A stretch of DNA of 64,000 bases, taken from Cohnella silvisoli (GTDB taxonomy: Bacteria > Bacillota > Bacilli > Paenibacillales > Paenibacillaceae). This document shows positions 25,174 through 34,839 of the stretch, piece after piece. The notes beneath the pieces are model-generated. The model saw nothing but the letters and a program-made list of their open reading frames with translations, did no database searches and had not been told where the DNA came from. The stretch covers positions 682,001-746,000 of the forward strand of contig NZ_JAIOAP010000001.1 of the NCBI RefSeq assembly GCF_021190915.1, in the 5' to 3' direction. A program made the translations under genes and the position numbers. How positions within the stretch are numbered: the stretch's first letter is position 1; the number at the start of each line of letters is the position of its first letter.

Positions 25174-26205
25174 ATGGGAATAACGTATACACCGAAGTCA
25201 CGGAAGCGGGATGACCGTTATTTGGTCAGCGTGAAGGAGTATACCCAGTATCATCGGGATGGCTACCTAATCGTGAGGGGTTTATTATCAAAAGAAGACA
25301 TCGACAAGCTTTATGATTTGGCGGAAAGAACGAAGGCGGGCAGCATTAAGCCAGTGGAAACGAGTAAGATGGCGGATTCGGATAACTCGGATAACTCGGG
25401 CAGCGCGAACGAGGATCCTTTGAAGTCGGAGTTCGTGCAACAGACACGGGTGCATATGGTGTCCAGGCTCGATGCCGCAGCGGAATGGGGCATGCTTCAT
25501 CCCCGCGTGCTCGATGTCACCGAGGCGTTAATCGGGCCGGACGTCTATGCTTTGCAGTCCATGATGTTCCTTAATCCTCCCGGTCGCGGCGGGCAAGGCT
25601 GGCATCAGGACTCATACTATATTAAGACGCATCCAGATACGATGGTCGGTGCGTGGATGGCGCTTGAGAAAGTGGATGAAGAGAATGGCTGCCTATGGGT
25701 CGTGCCGGGATCCAATCATGAGCCGATCTACCCGCCGGAAGGCAATAATGCCGGGAACGTACACGCCGTGGACGCATTTAAGGATCTAAATACGGTCGAG
25801 AACGTCAGCCATCTCGATGACGAGATGAACACGCTGTCCAAAGTGGTCGCCCATTATCCGCCGCCGATCCCGGTTCCGATGCAAGCGGGAGACGTTCTAT
25901 TTTTCCATTCCCATCTGTTTCACCGCTCCTTCCCGAACCGGACGGAAGACCGTTACCGTCGTTCCTACGTCTGCCATTACTGCAACGCCCGCTCATGGAT
26001 TCCGTGGGATCATGACGGGTACGAAGGCGAGACGGGCAATTACCGTCAAATACTCGCTCGCGGCCGGACTCACTTGGCTTACGCGGAGCCTGCATTCGGT
26101 ACGGAAGTTTTCTTATCCGAAGCGGACGCCGAGTCGGACAGCGTGCGGATGATGGGGATGGACGACGGAATGATGATGCCGGTCGTTCAGAAGAAGGAAA
26201 GCTAA
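25174..26205 (+). CDS. PhyH-family Fe(II)/2-oxoglutarate dioxygenase
   Basis: 343 residues, the longest PhyH protein here. Iron ligands H144-x-D146 (GWHQDSYY) and a distal histidine in FHSHLFHRSFPN, with an arginine cluster (RYRRSYVCHY) for 2-oxoglutarate. NGCLWVVPGSNHEP is typical of the family. Two odd parts are an acidic Ser/Asn/Asp stretch at residues 69-81 and a methionine-rich tail (MMGMDDGMMM) near the C-terminus. The ATG at 25174 follows GGAGGGG. Preceded by its AraC gene on the same strand, and the last gene before the AT-rich island. Related Paenibacillus proteins are annotated only as phytanoyl-CoA dioxygenase family; substrate unknown. Confidence 0.92.
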   Translation: MGITYTPKSRKRDDRYLVSVKEYTQYHRDGYLIVRGLLSKEDIDKLYDLAERTKAGSIKPVETSKMADSDNSDNSGSANEDPLKSEFVQQTRVHMVSRLDAAAEWGMLHPRVLDVTEALIGPDVYALQSMMFLNPPGRGGQGWHQDSYYIKTHPDTMVGAWMALEKVDEENGCLWVVPGSNHEPIYPPEGNNAGNVHAVDAFKDLNTVENVSHLDDEMNTLSKVVAHYPPPIPVPMQAGDVLFFHSHLFHRSFPNRTEDRYRRSYVCHYCNARSWIPWDHDGYEGETGNYRQILARGRTHLAYAEPAFGTEVFLSEADAESDSVRMMGMDDGMMMPVVQKKES

Positions 26206-26569
26206 CCTGGAAATCCCATAGTGTCAATTCCACCAACTTGACGATAGGCAGGTAGAGGGATACCATAAGGGTGGGACATATCATTTATCTGGAAATTGTG
26301 GCGTCGCAACCAACAATTTCTTCTTCAAGGGTAGATGTCCTTCTTCTATCCAGCCATTCAACGAAGGTTCTAAAATCTTGACCTCAACGGGGTTTGAATC
26401 GACAGCGATATTTTTGCAACACTCAAGTAAAGTAAATACAATAGTAGGCAAAAAGATAAAGATTATTGGAAATATGCGAGCAGAAGTTGTTAGCGGTTAA
26501 AATATTATTGTGCCACATGCGAGTGTAACAACTCCATGTGGTTTTCTTTCGCCTCGAGAATGAAAAAAA
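26206..26569. other. Gene-poor junction at the left edge of the AT-rich island
   Basis: Composition drops from GC-rich to AT-rich here. The only frame of note is on the minus strand (26281-26451, 56 residues from a TTG), ending in a coding-like stretch (GWIEEGHLPLKKK), with a hydrophobic run upstream of the TTG in the same open frame; there is no ribosome binding site and I do not recognise it. It may be the remnant of a lost gene. A terminator lies at 26513. Confidence 0.4.
26513..26549 (+). terminator. Rho-independent terminator
   Basis: CCACATG and CATGTGG form a perfect 7-bp stem around 15 bases, followed by TTTTCTTT. It would stop rightward transcription from the PhyH gene before it meets the leftward YesN gene. 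Confidence 0.65.
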
Positions 26570-28186
26570 TCACAATTTTGGTGATCTAGTTTCGTCGTCT
26601 ACTGCTGCAATATAAATGCTCCGAAAATCCTTAGGAGTAACACCGACATATTTTTTGAAAACTTTACTAAAGTGGCTTTCATCATTAAAACTAAGCATCG
26701 AAACAATTTCTTGAACCTTCCTGTTTTCCAGTAAAAGGGCTTTCGATTTGTCTATTTTGAGAGTTGTCAAATATTCGAGAAAGTTCACTCCGAATTCTTC
26801 TTTAAATCTTTTGGATATGTACTCTCTGCTTAAAAAAAATTTACCGGAAATGTCATGCAAGGAGATTCTCAAATGATAATTTTGCTCAACGTAGGTTCGA
26901 ATATCATAGAACGTCTGAGTTTCTTTCTTGCAACTTCGCATATAAACAGATATATCCGCCAAAAACTCGCTAACCGATTGATTGAGTCTGTCTAGACTCA
27001 ACTCTTGTTCCATCCTATCTTTCAGTAAAACGAATCGGGAAATAAATTCATCTTTTGTTTCGACGAAATCTACCAAAGATTCCAGAATATGCAAAATATT
27101 CCGGCCCAAATTTTGAATTTTATGCAAACTCATGTGTTCCGTTCGTGCAAACTCCTCGTAGTAAGATTCCATCATCTGGCTGATCAGAGGCAGATTTCCG
27201 CTTTTAATTGCCGCAGCGAGCAACCGCTCAGTTTTCAGTTCTGTAGACTGATTATAAGTGAAATGGACGATATCCTCATAAAACGATATCCGGCTTTCTT
27301 CCGTAAGATCCATCTGCATGAGTACCGCTCTGGCCTCGCGCAAGGAGAGCTTGAGGTCGCGGTAATCCGGGTAGTTTCGTCCCACGCCTATCAAAGTCTT
27401 GATTTGCAGGTATTGTTGAAGCACGATGATTAATCGTTCCAACCTGCTGTACAACTGCAACCTGGTGGCGTCTGAATAGAAGAGCATCACGATTTCATTG
27501 GGATTCTTACGAATAGCTTTTCCTTGCCCGGCGATCACTTCATTAACGATATTGAGTACGGAAGAATAAAGCAAATCGCTTTGTCCATTATACTTCTCCT
27601 CGGCAATTTGTTTGGCGTTTTGCATTTTGATTACGGCAACCGTTGCCAATTCTAACTGATCGTTCTCGGCAACGCCAAGACTGCTTAATATTTCATGCTT
27701 TCCATACTGACCCTCCTCCAGAAGTTTATGCAACAGATTCTCGCTGAGCAACGGCAGCGTCTCGTTCAGCTTAATTTGCAAATCGGCTATTTCCAATTGC
27801 TTTAGCCTATGATTTTGAATTTCTATCACTGCATTTTTTAAAGCTTCATTCAGATTATCTTTGGAGACAGGCTTTAAAATATAATCGATCGCTCTTGCTG
27901 CAATCGCTTGTTTCGTGTACTCAAAATCTACATACCCGCTTACGATTATAAGTTTGGTGTCTTTGTGCCGATTGCTCAACGATCTGATGAGATCGGCGCC
28001 GCACAGACCGGGCATTCTCATATCCGTCACAATGATATCAGGTTCTTCGTCGTCGGCCAGTTCGCACAGTTGATCCCCATCCATGGCTTCGCTCACAATT
28101 TGAATGCCCATGCGTTCCCAATCACCCAATTTGACGATCGCTGTGCGCACTTTTCGTTCGTCATCTGCTATGATCGCTTTATACAT
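26570..28186 (-). CDS. YesN-type response regulator with AraC DNA-binding domain
   Basis: 538 residues. Receiver domain at residues 1-125 with acidic pair D8-D9, phospho-acceptor D55 (IIVTDMRMPG) and the conserved lysine in YILKPVSK. A helical linker follows, then an AraC double helix-turn-helix at the C-terminus (LHDISGKFFLSREYISKRF and VQEIVSMLSFNDESHFSKVF). The start at 28186 overlaps the end of the kinase gene by eight bases, so kinase and regulator are co-translated. The pair is divergent from the ABC importer/GH101-like operon at 30203 and almost certainly switches it on when the kinase senses extracellular sugar. Codon and base use are more AT-rich than in the flanks. Confidence 0.95.
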   Translation of the reverse strand: MYKAIIADDERKVRTAIVKLGDWERMGIQIVSEAMDGDQLCELADDEEPDIIVTDMRMPGLCGADLIRSLSNRHKDTKLIIVSGYVDFEYTKQAIAARAIDYILKPVSKDNLNEALKNAVIEIQNHRLKQLEIADLQIKLNETLPLLSENLLHKLLEEGQYGKHEILSSLGVAENDQLELATVAVIKMQNAKQIAEEKYNGQSDLLYSSVLNIVNEVIAGQGKAIRKNPNEIVMLFYSDATRLQLYSRLERLIIVLQQYLQIKTLIGVGRNYPDYRDLKLSLREARAVLMQMDLTEESRISFYEDIVHFTYNQSTELKTERLLAAAIKSGNLPLISQMMESYYEEFARTEHMSLHKIQNLGRNILHILESLVDFVETKDEFISRFVLLKDRMEQELSLDRLNQSVSEFLADISVYMRSCKKETQTFYDIRTYVEQNYHLRISLHDISGKFFLSREYISKRFKEEFGVNFLEYLTTLKIDKSKALLLENRKVQEIVSMLSFNDESHFSKVFKKYVGVTPKDFRSIYIAAVDDETRSPKL

Positions 28187-29981
28187 GATCCCTCGACTCC
28201 TTCTTAATGTTGTCGTCAACGTGAATGAGCATTTCCACGGTCGTGCCCTTACCGCTTTCGCTCCGAATGTTCATTTCGAATTGATCTCCCATCAGCAGCC
28301 GAAGCCTTTGATAAACATTGGCGATGCCGATGCTGTCCCCTTCCGCAAATTCGTCATCGGTTCTGCTTAATGTCGTTCTGATTTGAGCAAGCTTATCCGA
28401 ATCCATTCCAACCCCGTCGTCACCCACCGTAATCGAGAGGACTTCGCCTAATGCTTTACAGCGGATTTCAATCGTACTTGGTGTTTTTTTTCGTTCAATT
28501 CCGTGAATAACAGAGTTCTCCAATATCGGCTGTAAAATTAACTTGGGTATTTGGATGGACCTTAACTCATCCGCTATTTCAATACGGAATACCAATTTTT
28601 CCTCAAATCGAAATTTTTGGATGGATAAATAATCTTTTGAATTGTTGATCTCATCTTCAAGGGTAACCATCATGCCGGCCGATTTGATGCTGTAGCGCAG
28701 CATATTGGACAACGCGATGGTCATTTCCTCCAATTCCTTGATTCCTTCTTCCAAAGCTACACTGCCGATCGCCTGTAAAGTGTTATAGATAAAATGGGGA
28801 TTTATCTGAGCCTGCAGCGCTTTCAATTCGGCGGATTTGTTTTTAAGCTTCAGCTTGTATTTTTCATTGATGAGTTGATCTAATTGACCAAGCATTCGAT
28901 TATAAGAGACGGAAATTCGTCCGATCTCATCCCCGCTTGTAACTGCAATAGGGATGTTAAAAAAACCTTTGCCCGCCAAACCGATGTGTCTTTCCAGTTT
29001 TAATAAAGGGGCCGTAATTCTATAGGAGACCACTATAATGGCCCCGATTAATGAGCAGAGCAAAGCGGCTCCGATCATTAAGTTTAAGTTTTTGGATTTC
29101 GAAGCCTGCGCAAGCAGCACTTTCATCCGAATCGTCTTGAGCAGGATATTTCCGCTGCTGTCCGATTTGGAATAGACAACCAGAAGTTGATCTGAACTTG
29201 AAGATTGGGTAGGAAATGAACCTGTCAAAGCTTTTCCAGAAATAATTGAGTTTATAATGGCAGAATCGAGCCTGATAGATGGATCGGATTGATAGATGAC
29301 GGAACCTGACTGATTCGTGAGTACTGCGAATTCGTCTGAATAATGCATAATATCTTTCGTTATTTTTTCAAGATAGGTTAATTCGTAGTTGATGGACAAC
29401 AATCCGTAATCCTTGGAGTAAGTTTGAATGATCCGATTGATGGAAAATACGGGGGTACTGCTATTCAATTGGTATTCCGCATTGAAGTTCTTCAGTCTGT
29501 GCTGAGGTTCAAGGACGTACTTCCCTTTGGTTTGCATGGCTCTCGAATATCCACTCGTCGCTTCGATGTTAGGGGCATTGGAAAACGATGCGTTAATCGA
29601 TTTGTTGATGATGTAGACTTCCGATGAGTATGGAATATAAAAGAGTACGGAATTCGTTTCACTTCGCTGAAGATAAATATTCATCAGTTTTTTTATTTTA
29701 AGGTTGTAAGCCCAATTCTCATTGTCCGTCGCTTGATATTCTTGGGTGAATAACAAATCCGAATACAAGGAAAGCGAAATTTGATCCAGTTGTTTGAGAT
29801 AGTCATCGATCCGATTGTTCAGTAAGCTCAACAGCTGTACATTGTTCTCAACATAGGACTGCTGGATTTCGACAGAAATGCTCCGGTAAGAGTTATAAAT
29901 TAAAATGGACAAGGGAATTACGACGATCGAAGTGAAAATGACGATAATTTGTTTGCGAAGGCTTATTTTCATAAAACCCAA
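28179..29981 (-). CDS. YesM-type sensor histidine kinase
   Basis: 600 residues. Membrane segment at ~10-30, a large extracellular sensor (~31-300), a second membrane segment at ~302-322, HAMP domain, then His_kinase domain with phospho-acceptor H396 (INPHFIYNTLQ) and HATPase domain (ILQPILENSVIHG as N box, GDDGVGMD as G1, GIANVYQRL as G2). The TTG at 29981 is seven bases from AAGGGGAGG; the ATG at 29972 is too far from it. Forms an operon with the YesN regulator. Typical partner of sugar ABC importers lacking their own ATPase. Confidence 0.95.
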   Translation of the reverse strand: MGFMKISLRKQIIVIFTSIVVIPLSILIYNSYRSISVEIQQSYVENNVQLLSLLNNRIDDYLKQLDQISLSLYSDLLFTQEYQATDNENWAYNLKIKKLMNIYLQRSETNSVLFYIPYSSEVYIINKSINASFSNAPNIEATSGYSRAMQTKGKYVLEPQHRLKNFNAEYQLNSSTPVFSINRIIQTYSKDYGLLSINYELTYLEKITKDIMHYSDEFAVLTNQSGSVIYQSDPSIRLDSAIINSIISGKALTGSFPTQSSSSDQLLVVYSKSDSSGNILLKTIRMKVLLAQASKSKNLNLMIGAALLCSLIGAIIVVSYRITAPLLKLERHIGLAGKGFFNIPIAVTSGDEIGRISVSYNRMLGQLDQLINEKYKLKLKNKSAELKALQAQINPHFIYNTLQAIGSVALEEGIKELEEMTIALSNMLRYSIKSAGMMVTLEDEINNSKDYLSIQKFRFEEKLVFRIEIADELRSIQIPKLILQPILENSVIHGIERKKTPSTIEIRCKALGEVLSITVGDDGVGMDSDKLAQIRTTLSRTDDEFAEGDSIGIANVYQRLRLLMGDQFEMNIRSESGKGTTVEMLIHVDDNIKKESRDHV

Positions 29982-30014
29982 AGTCGTTGCCTCCCCTTTA
30001 GCCGGTATTACTTG

Positions 30015-30030
30015 ATGAATTGGAATTCAT
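30015..30030. promoter_or_regulatory. Palindrome in the YesM / ABC importer divergent region
   Basis: ATGAATT-GG-AATTCAT, with perfect 7-bp arms, lies near the kinase gene in the 221-bp divergent region. It is a candidate site for the YesN regulator or another factor. The remainder of the region is AT-rich. Confidence 0.4.
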
Positions 30031-30202
30031 ATTCATGATTGTAACAATTACGGGATCCCTATTGAAGCGAAATTTCAAAGTGTTCATTTATATACAAGTA
30101 GACTTTAAGATTATACATATGAAAGAAGCAGATGACAGAACTATAATTCAAATCAGGGCGCGCCACCAACTTGCAGAATAATTCAGGAGGTCAATCACAA
30201 AC

Positions 30203-31525
30203 ATGAAAAGAAGGACATCGGGTTTTATCATTCTTTTAGTATTGTTTATCATTGTAAGCGGTTGCGGAAAAGCTGACAAGAAAGCCGTCGAATCCAAGCA
30301 GACGGAGTCAGCAGCCCCATCTCAATCCGCTCAGTCTTCGGTTGATAACAAGAAGCAGGAACCAGTCAAACTTAAATTTTTGACGAATGTAATTGATTAT
30401 CCCAAACACGAAAGTGAGATCAATGCTGCCTTGCATCAAGCTTACCCGCATATAACTGTTGAATTTGAACATGTTGCGGATAATTATGATGCGGTATTAA
30501 AGACGCGGCTGGCTTCGGGCGATGCTCCAGATCTCTTTAATTACCCTGGCTATTTGGCGATGAAGCCGCTCGTCGACGCCGGGCAAGTGTTGGACCTGTC
30601 AAATGATAATCCGGATGAATTGGTATATGAAAACTTCAGGAATGCGGGTAAGTATAACGGAAAAGTCTATGGCGTACCCACCCAAGTACTTGGATATGGC
30701 TTAATTTACAACAAGCAAGCTTTTCAAGAAGCAGGCATTGCCGCACCGCCGAATACTTTAACAGAACTAAAAGATGCTATAGCGAAATTGCAAAAGGCTG
30801 GCATTACACCGTTCGCTTCAGGATTTAAGGACGTATGGCTGTGCTACCAAATGTTCTGGGCTTTGCAGGGATCAACATTAGATGATTTCCAAAAATTTTA
30901 TGATGACATGAACGGCGGTAATGCCTCTTTTAAAAACGAAAAGCTGGATGCTGCTTTTGAATTGCTTGATCTCTACGTTGCGAACTCTGGAGATAAACCA
31001 TTGTCCAGCGATTTCGCCAATATGGCTCATCTTGTAGGCACCAAGAAAGCGGCTATGGCGATTCAAGGCGTTTGGGCTTACGGTGAAGCGATCAAACTGG
31101 ACCCAGATGTACAATTGGGAATGGCCCCGATTCCGGTCTCCGAAGACGCGAAGGATGCGACTTTACTAACGGATGCGGAAGGCATAATGTATATTTCCAA
31201 AGATACTAAGCATGCGAATGAGGCGAAAGACTTCATCCGATGGATGTTGTCGAAGGAAGGAGCTAAAGCGACAGTCGGGGATATTTTGCAACAGCAATCC
31301 GCAGCCAGTTCGAATCCGGAGCTTAAGCTGAATTCACTCAGTTTGGATGCGGCTCAATATATTCAAGAGGGCAAGAAAACTCGAGGCTTTATGATCAATT
31401 ATTGGCAGAGCGGCTTGGCAGATATTATTGGCAAAGACCTGCAAGATTATATTTCCAAGAACTTGACCAGAGATGACTTCTATAAACATATCGATGCCGG
31501 ATGGAAAATATTTGCAGGGAAATAA
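30203..31525 (+). CDS. Sugar ABC transporter substrate-binding lipoprotein
   Basis: 440 residues of the family 1 extracellular solute-binding type. Lipoprotein signal with lipobox VSGC, cysteine C21. Mature part shows the usual pattern: VEFEHVADNYDAVLKTRLASGDAPDLFNY-like segment (seen in parts), VYGVPTQVLGYGLIYNKQAF, and MAIQGVWAYGE. Binds mono- or oligosaccharides outside the membrane and passes them to the permeases that follow. AGGAGGT precedes the ATG. First gene of a five-gene operon; an inverted repeat just after it (31542) may keep its mRNA level above that of the permeases. No ATPase gene is present, so a shared MsmX-type ATPase is expected. Confidence 0.95.
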   Translation: MKRRTSGFIILLVLFIIVSGCGKADKKAVESKQTESAAPSQSAQSSVDNKKQEPVKLKFLTNVIDYPKHESEINAALHQAYPHITVEFEHVADNYDAVLKTRLASGDAPDLFNYPGYLAMKPLVDAGQVLDLSNDNPDELVYENFRNAGKYNGKVYGVPTQVLGYGLIYNKQAFQEAGIAAPPNTLTELKDAIAKLQKAGITPFASGFKDVWLCYQMFWALQGSTLDDFQKFYDDMNGGNASFKNEKLDAAFELLDLYVANSGDKPLSSDFANMAHLVGTKKAAMAIQGVWAYGEAIKLDPDVQLGMAPIPVSEDAKDATLLTDAEGIMYISKDTKHANEAKDFIRWMLSKEGAKATVGDILQQQSAASSNPELKLNSLSLDAAQYIQEGKKTRGFMINYWQSGLADIIGKDLQDYISKNLTRDDFYKHIDAGWKIFAGK

Positions 31526-31541
31526 TCGTGAGAGGAATGCT

Positions 31542-31574
31542 GGGAATGATCGTCATCGGTCATCCCGGTTTTCC
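31542..31574 (+). other. Intercistronic hairpin after the binding-protein gene
   Basis: GGGAATGA and TCATCCC can pair with one bulge, followed by GGTTTTCC. Such partial terminators or 3' stabilisers are common after solute-binding-protein genes. Weakly supported. Confidence 0.35.
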
Positions 31575-31600
31575 TGAAGAAATGAAGGAGAATACCGTTT

Positions 31601-32485
31601 GTGAACAAAGTAAGAAGAAACCGGATGTCTCTGTTATGGTTTATTATGCCTTTTACCTTGTTATATGTCGTGTTTTTTTTGTATCCGTTTACCAAAGGTC
31701 TCTTGCTGTCGTTTACTGATTGGAATGGCATCAGTAAAACGACGCAATATGTGGGTTTTCAGAATTATCTGGAACTATTCACGGAAGATAGCAGATTTCT
31801 TCACTCACTTTTCGTAACATTAATCTTTACCGTATTAAACGTTGCCATCTCAAATATCTGCGCTCTTGTTCTGGCCGTAGCGATTGAATGGGGAAGCCGG
31901 AGCTTTAGAAACTTGCTTCGGACCTTATTTTTTTTACCATATGTGTTTAGCCTCGTTGTGGTGGGCTTTGTTTGGAGATTGCTATATACGGAAGTGCTTC
32001 CTAAGCTGTCGGAACAAATTCATTGGCAATTTTTTAATTTGGATTATATTGGTGATCCGGCAATCGCACTGTATTCGACAATATTCATGAATATCTGGTA
32101 TGGAATCGGTTATTTCTTAATTATTTATTTGGCTGGGCTACAAACGATCGATACGAGCGTGCTGGAGGCGTCTCAAATTGACGGCGCCACGGGCTGGGTG
32201 CAGTTTACTAAAATAATTATCCCCTTGTTAATGCCATCCATTACGATCTGTATTTTCACGAGTATCGCCGGATCATTGAAAATATTCGACGCGATATTTG
32301 TATTGACCGGAGGAGGTCCTGGTTACTCTACGGAATCGATTGCTCTGAATATTTATTACGAGGCGTACGGAGCAGCCAACCGATTCGGATACGGTATGGC
32401 AAAAGCGGTAGTTTTGGCTGGAGTCATTCTCTTCATTTCTTACTTCCAGTTAAAGTTCTTTAAGGCAAAGGAGGTGGAAGTGTGA
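31601..32485 (+). CDS. Sugar ABC transporter permease (LacF/UgpA type)
   Basis: 294 residues, six predicted membrane segments. The cytoplasmic EAA loop is visible as LEASQIDGATGWVQFTKIIIP. GTG start at 31601 with AAGGAGA nine bases upstream. The last four bases overlap the start of the second permease (GTGA), so the two are coupled and form the heterodimeric channel. Substrate class follows the operon: an oligosaccharide released by the GH101-like enzyme. Confidence 0.95.
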   Translation: MNKVRRNRMSLLWFIMPFTLLYVVFFLYPFTKGLLLSFTDWNGISKTTQYVGFQNYLELFTEDSRFLHSLFVTLIFTVLNVAISNICALVLAVAIEWGSRSFRNLLRTLFFLPYVFSLVVVGFVWRLLYTEVLPKLSEQIHWQFFNLDYIGDPAIALYSTIFMNIWYGIGYFLIIYLAGLQTIDTSVLEASQIDGATGWVQFTKIIIPLLMPSITICIFTSIAGSLKIFDAIFVLTGGGPGYSTESIALNIYYEAYGAANRFGYGMAKAVVLAGVILFISYFQLKFFKAKEVEV

Positions 32486-33306
32486 GACGCTCTCGCGGAA
32501 TTCAAATGACAGCGGGTACGTTGTTAATATTATTGGCGCTCGTTTACTTGTTTCCGATTTATTTGATCTTGATCAATTCATTTAAGTCGTTCAGAGATAT
32601 TTTTGAATCGCCCCTCTCCTTTCCTGCAAGCTTTTATTTGGATAATTATACGAAGGCGTGGAAAGCTTCCGATTTCTTGCAGACGCTGCTGAACAATGTG
32701 ACAGTTACCGCTTTAACAATCGCTGGCGTGGTGGTTTTCACCTCAATGGCAGGTTACAAGCTCTCCAGAGACAAAAGCAAGTTAAGCTGGTTTTTCTATA
32801 TCCTGTTTACATTTCCGTTTCTAATTCCGTTGTATTCTTATATGATCCCACTCGTCCAACTGGTCAAACAATTTCATATCGAGAACAGCCCTGCGAGCCT
32901 TTCTCTCATATACGTCTCTACAAGCAGTTTTGCTTTGTTTATGTTTCATGGATTTGTCAAAAGCATACCGGTGGAATTGGATGAATCTGCCTACATGGAC
33001 GGCTGTTCGCAAATCCGATTGTTTTTTTCGATTGTTTTTCCCCTTTTGAAACCGGCTATTAGCAGTGTTGCGATCTTATTTTCCTTATGGACATGGAATG
33101 ATTTTTTACTGCCGTTTCTGATTCTGACGGATAAAGATGCGTTTACGATTACGATCAAAGTATTTCAAATGTTTGGCATGTACGGAAGTGAGTGGGACGT
33201 CATCACGGCTAGTCTGGTGCTGGCCAGCATGCCGATCGTCATTCTGTATGTGATTTTGCAGAAATATATTGTAAGCGGCATAGCTGCAGGAGCCATTAAA
33301 GGCTGA
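32482..33306 (+). CDS. Sugar ABC transporter permease (LacG/UgpE type)
   Basis: 274 residues, six membrane segments. EAA loop DESAYMDGCSQIRLFFSIVFP. GTG start overlapping the previous stop, with AAAGGAGGT upstream. Partner of the permease at 31601. Ends with the typical AAGAIKG tail. Confidence 0.95.
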   Translation: MRRSRGIQMTAGTLLILLALVYLFPIYLILINSFKSFRDIFESPLSFPASFYLDNYTKAWKASDFLQTLLNNVTVTALTIAGVVVFTSMAGYKLSRDKSKLSWFFYILFTFPFLIPLYSYMIPLVQLVKQFHIENSPASLSLIYVSTSSFALFMFHGFVKSIPVELDESAYMDGCSQIRLFFSIVFPLLKPAISSVAILFSLWTWNDFLLPFLILTDKDAFTITIKVFQMFGMYGSEWDVITASLVLASMPIVILYVILQKYIVSGIAAGAIKG

Positions 33307-33337
33307 ATTTGAGAAGACGACGGGAGGAGATGCAGCG

Positions 33338-34828
33338 GTGTTATTGAATCCGTTATCTTTTGTTGAGGAACAGGATGCAGCATGGTTTGCCGCAAATATT
33401 CCTTTTTTTGAATGTCCTGACGAGAGTTTGCAAAAAGTTTATTATTTTCGCTGGCAGGTATTCAAAAAACATATTCGAGAGACGCCGGATGGTTATGTTA
33501 TTACGGAATTTCTACCGCCTGTACCCTGGGCAGGGAAATATAATACGATTAGTTGTGCGTCTGGCCACCATTTTTATGAGGGACGCTGGCTTCATAATCA
33601 GCAATACTTGGATGACTATGCGCTGTTCTGGTTTCGCAAGGGAGGCGAACCTCGCAAATACAGCTTCTGGGCGGCGGATTCATTGTACGCGCGGTACTTG
33701 GTAACGGGAGACTCCAGGCTTTTGCTCGAACTGCTGCCCGATTTAATAAGCAACTATGAGGCGTGGGAAGCGGAAAAGAAGGATGATAATGGATTATTTT
33801 GGCAATATGACGGTTATGACGGAATGGAATTCTCGATCGGTGGATCCGGATATCGGCCCACCATCAATAGTTACATGTATGGCGATGCTAGGGCAATCGC
33901 CAAAACTGCGGCTTTGGCGCGTTCCAACGATGTTGCTCACCGTTATCTGTTGAAGGCCCGGATTTTAAAAGAGCTAGTCCAACAATTGCTCTGGGATTCT
34001 GAGGCGCAGTTTTTTAAAGTTCGTTTGAATCGTCAAGGACTTGCTTACACCCATAACCTGCCCGAGTCTTGGGTGCGCCAAATGGAGGGTGATCAATTGG
34101 AGGAAGGCCAACTCGCGGACGTTTGCGAACTGATTGGCTATGTGCCATGGTATTTTCTGCTGCCCGATGAAGGTTATGAAGCAGCCTGGAAGTACATCAA
34201 AGAACCGCTTTATTTTGCCGCTCCCTTCGGTCCAGCCACTGCGGAACAGGGACATCGATTTTATGGGCTAAAGGATTCGCACGAATGTCTTTGGAACGGC
34301 CCCTCGTGGCCGTTTGCCACGTCGCAAACCTTAACCGCTATGGCGAATCTCATTCACAATTATGAGAAATCTGTTATTACGATCGAGGACTATTACAATT
34401 TGCTCCGAATGTATGCCAACTCTCATCAAATCCGTCTTGAAGACGGCAAGGCAGTGATGTGGATCGATGAAAATTTAGATCCTTGCACCGGGGAATGGAT
34501 CGCAAGAAAGATTCTGCATAAACGAAACGATCCGAATAAAGACAGGGGTAGAGATTACAATCATTCTTCTTATTGCGATTTGATTATTTCCGGGTTAATC
34601 GGAATCAAACCGCGCAACGATCACTACTTGGACATTCGTCCTTTGATTCCCGCGTCTTTATGGGATTATTTCTGTCTGGAAAATGTCCCCTACCATAATC
34701 GCAAGATTACGATCTTGTACGATCGAACAGGAACACGCTATGGCCGAGGGACAGGGTTGCGGATCTATGTAAACGATATAGAAAAAGCATGCTTCCCGGA
34801 TATACAAAAGGTGTTAATTCCTATTTGA
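33338..34828 (+). CDS. Intracellular six-hairpin glycoside hydrolase (MGH1-like/GH63-related)
   Basis: 496 residues, no signal peptide. The (alpha/alpha)6-barrel pattern of MGH1-like (mannosylglycerate hydrolase-like) and GH63-type alpha-glycosidases is suggested by KYSFWAADSLYARYL, SIGGSGYRPTINSYMYGDARA, CLWNGPSWPFATSQTL and RDYNHSSYCDLIISGLIG. GTG start eight bases after GGAGGAG. Lies between the importer permeases and the GH101-like gene, so it probably cleaves the imported oligosaccharide in the cytoplasm. Exact bond specificity cannot be told from sequence alone. Confidence 0.82.
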   Translation: MLLNPLSFVEEQDAAWFAANIPFFECPDESLQKVYYFRWQVFKKHIRETPDGYVITEFLPPVPWAGKYNTISCASGHHFYEGRWLHNQQYLDDYALFWFRKGGEPRKYSFWAADSLYARYLVTGDSRLLLELLPDLISNYEAWEAEKKDDNGLFWQYDGYDGMEFSIGGSGYRPTINSYMYGDARAIAKTAALARSNDVAHRYLLKARILKELVQQLLWDSEAQFFKVRLNRQGLAYTHNLPESWVRQMEGDQLEEGQLADVCELIGYVPWYFLLPDEGYEAAWKYIKEPLYFAAPFGPATAEQGHRFYGLKDSHECLWNGPSWPFATSQTLTAMANLIHNYEKSVITIEDYYNLLRMYANSHQIRLEDGKAVMWIDENLDPCTGEWIARKILHKRNDPNKDRGRDYNHSSYCDLIISGLIGIKPRNDHYLDIRPLIPASLWDYFCLENVPYHNRKITILYDRTGTRYGRGTGLRIYVNDIEKACFPDIQKVLIPI

Positions 34829-34839
34829 GGAGAGAGAAA

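Noticed and set aside
30203-34828. Missing ABC ATPase as a defect of the importer
   Set aside because: Importers of this type in Firmicutes commonly share one MsmX-like ATPase encoded elsewhere, so the absence is normal.
34789-34839. Upstream in-frame start of the GH101-like gene
   Set aside because: It would overlap the previous gene and place 17 hydrophilic residues before the signal peptide; the ATG at 34840 has a good ribosome binding site.
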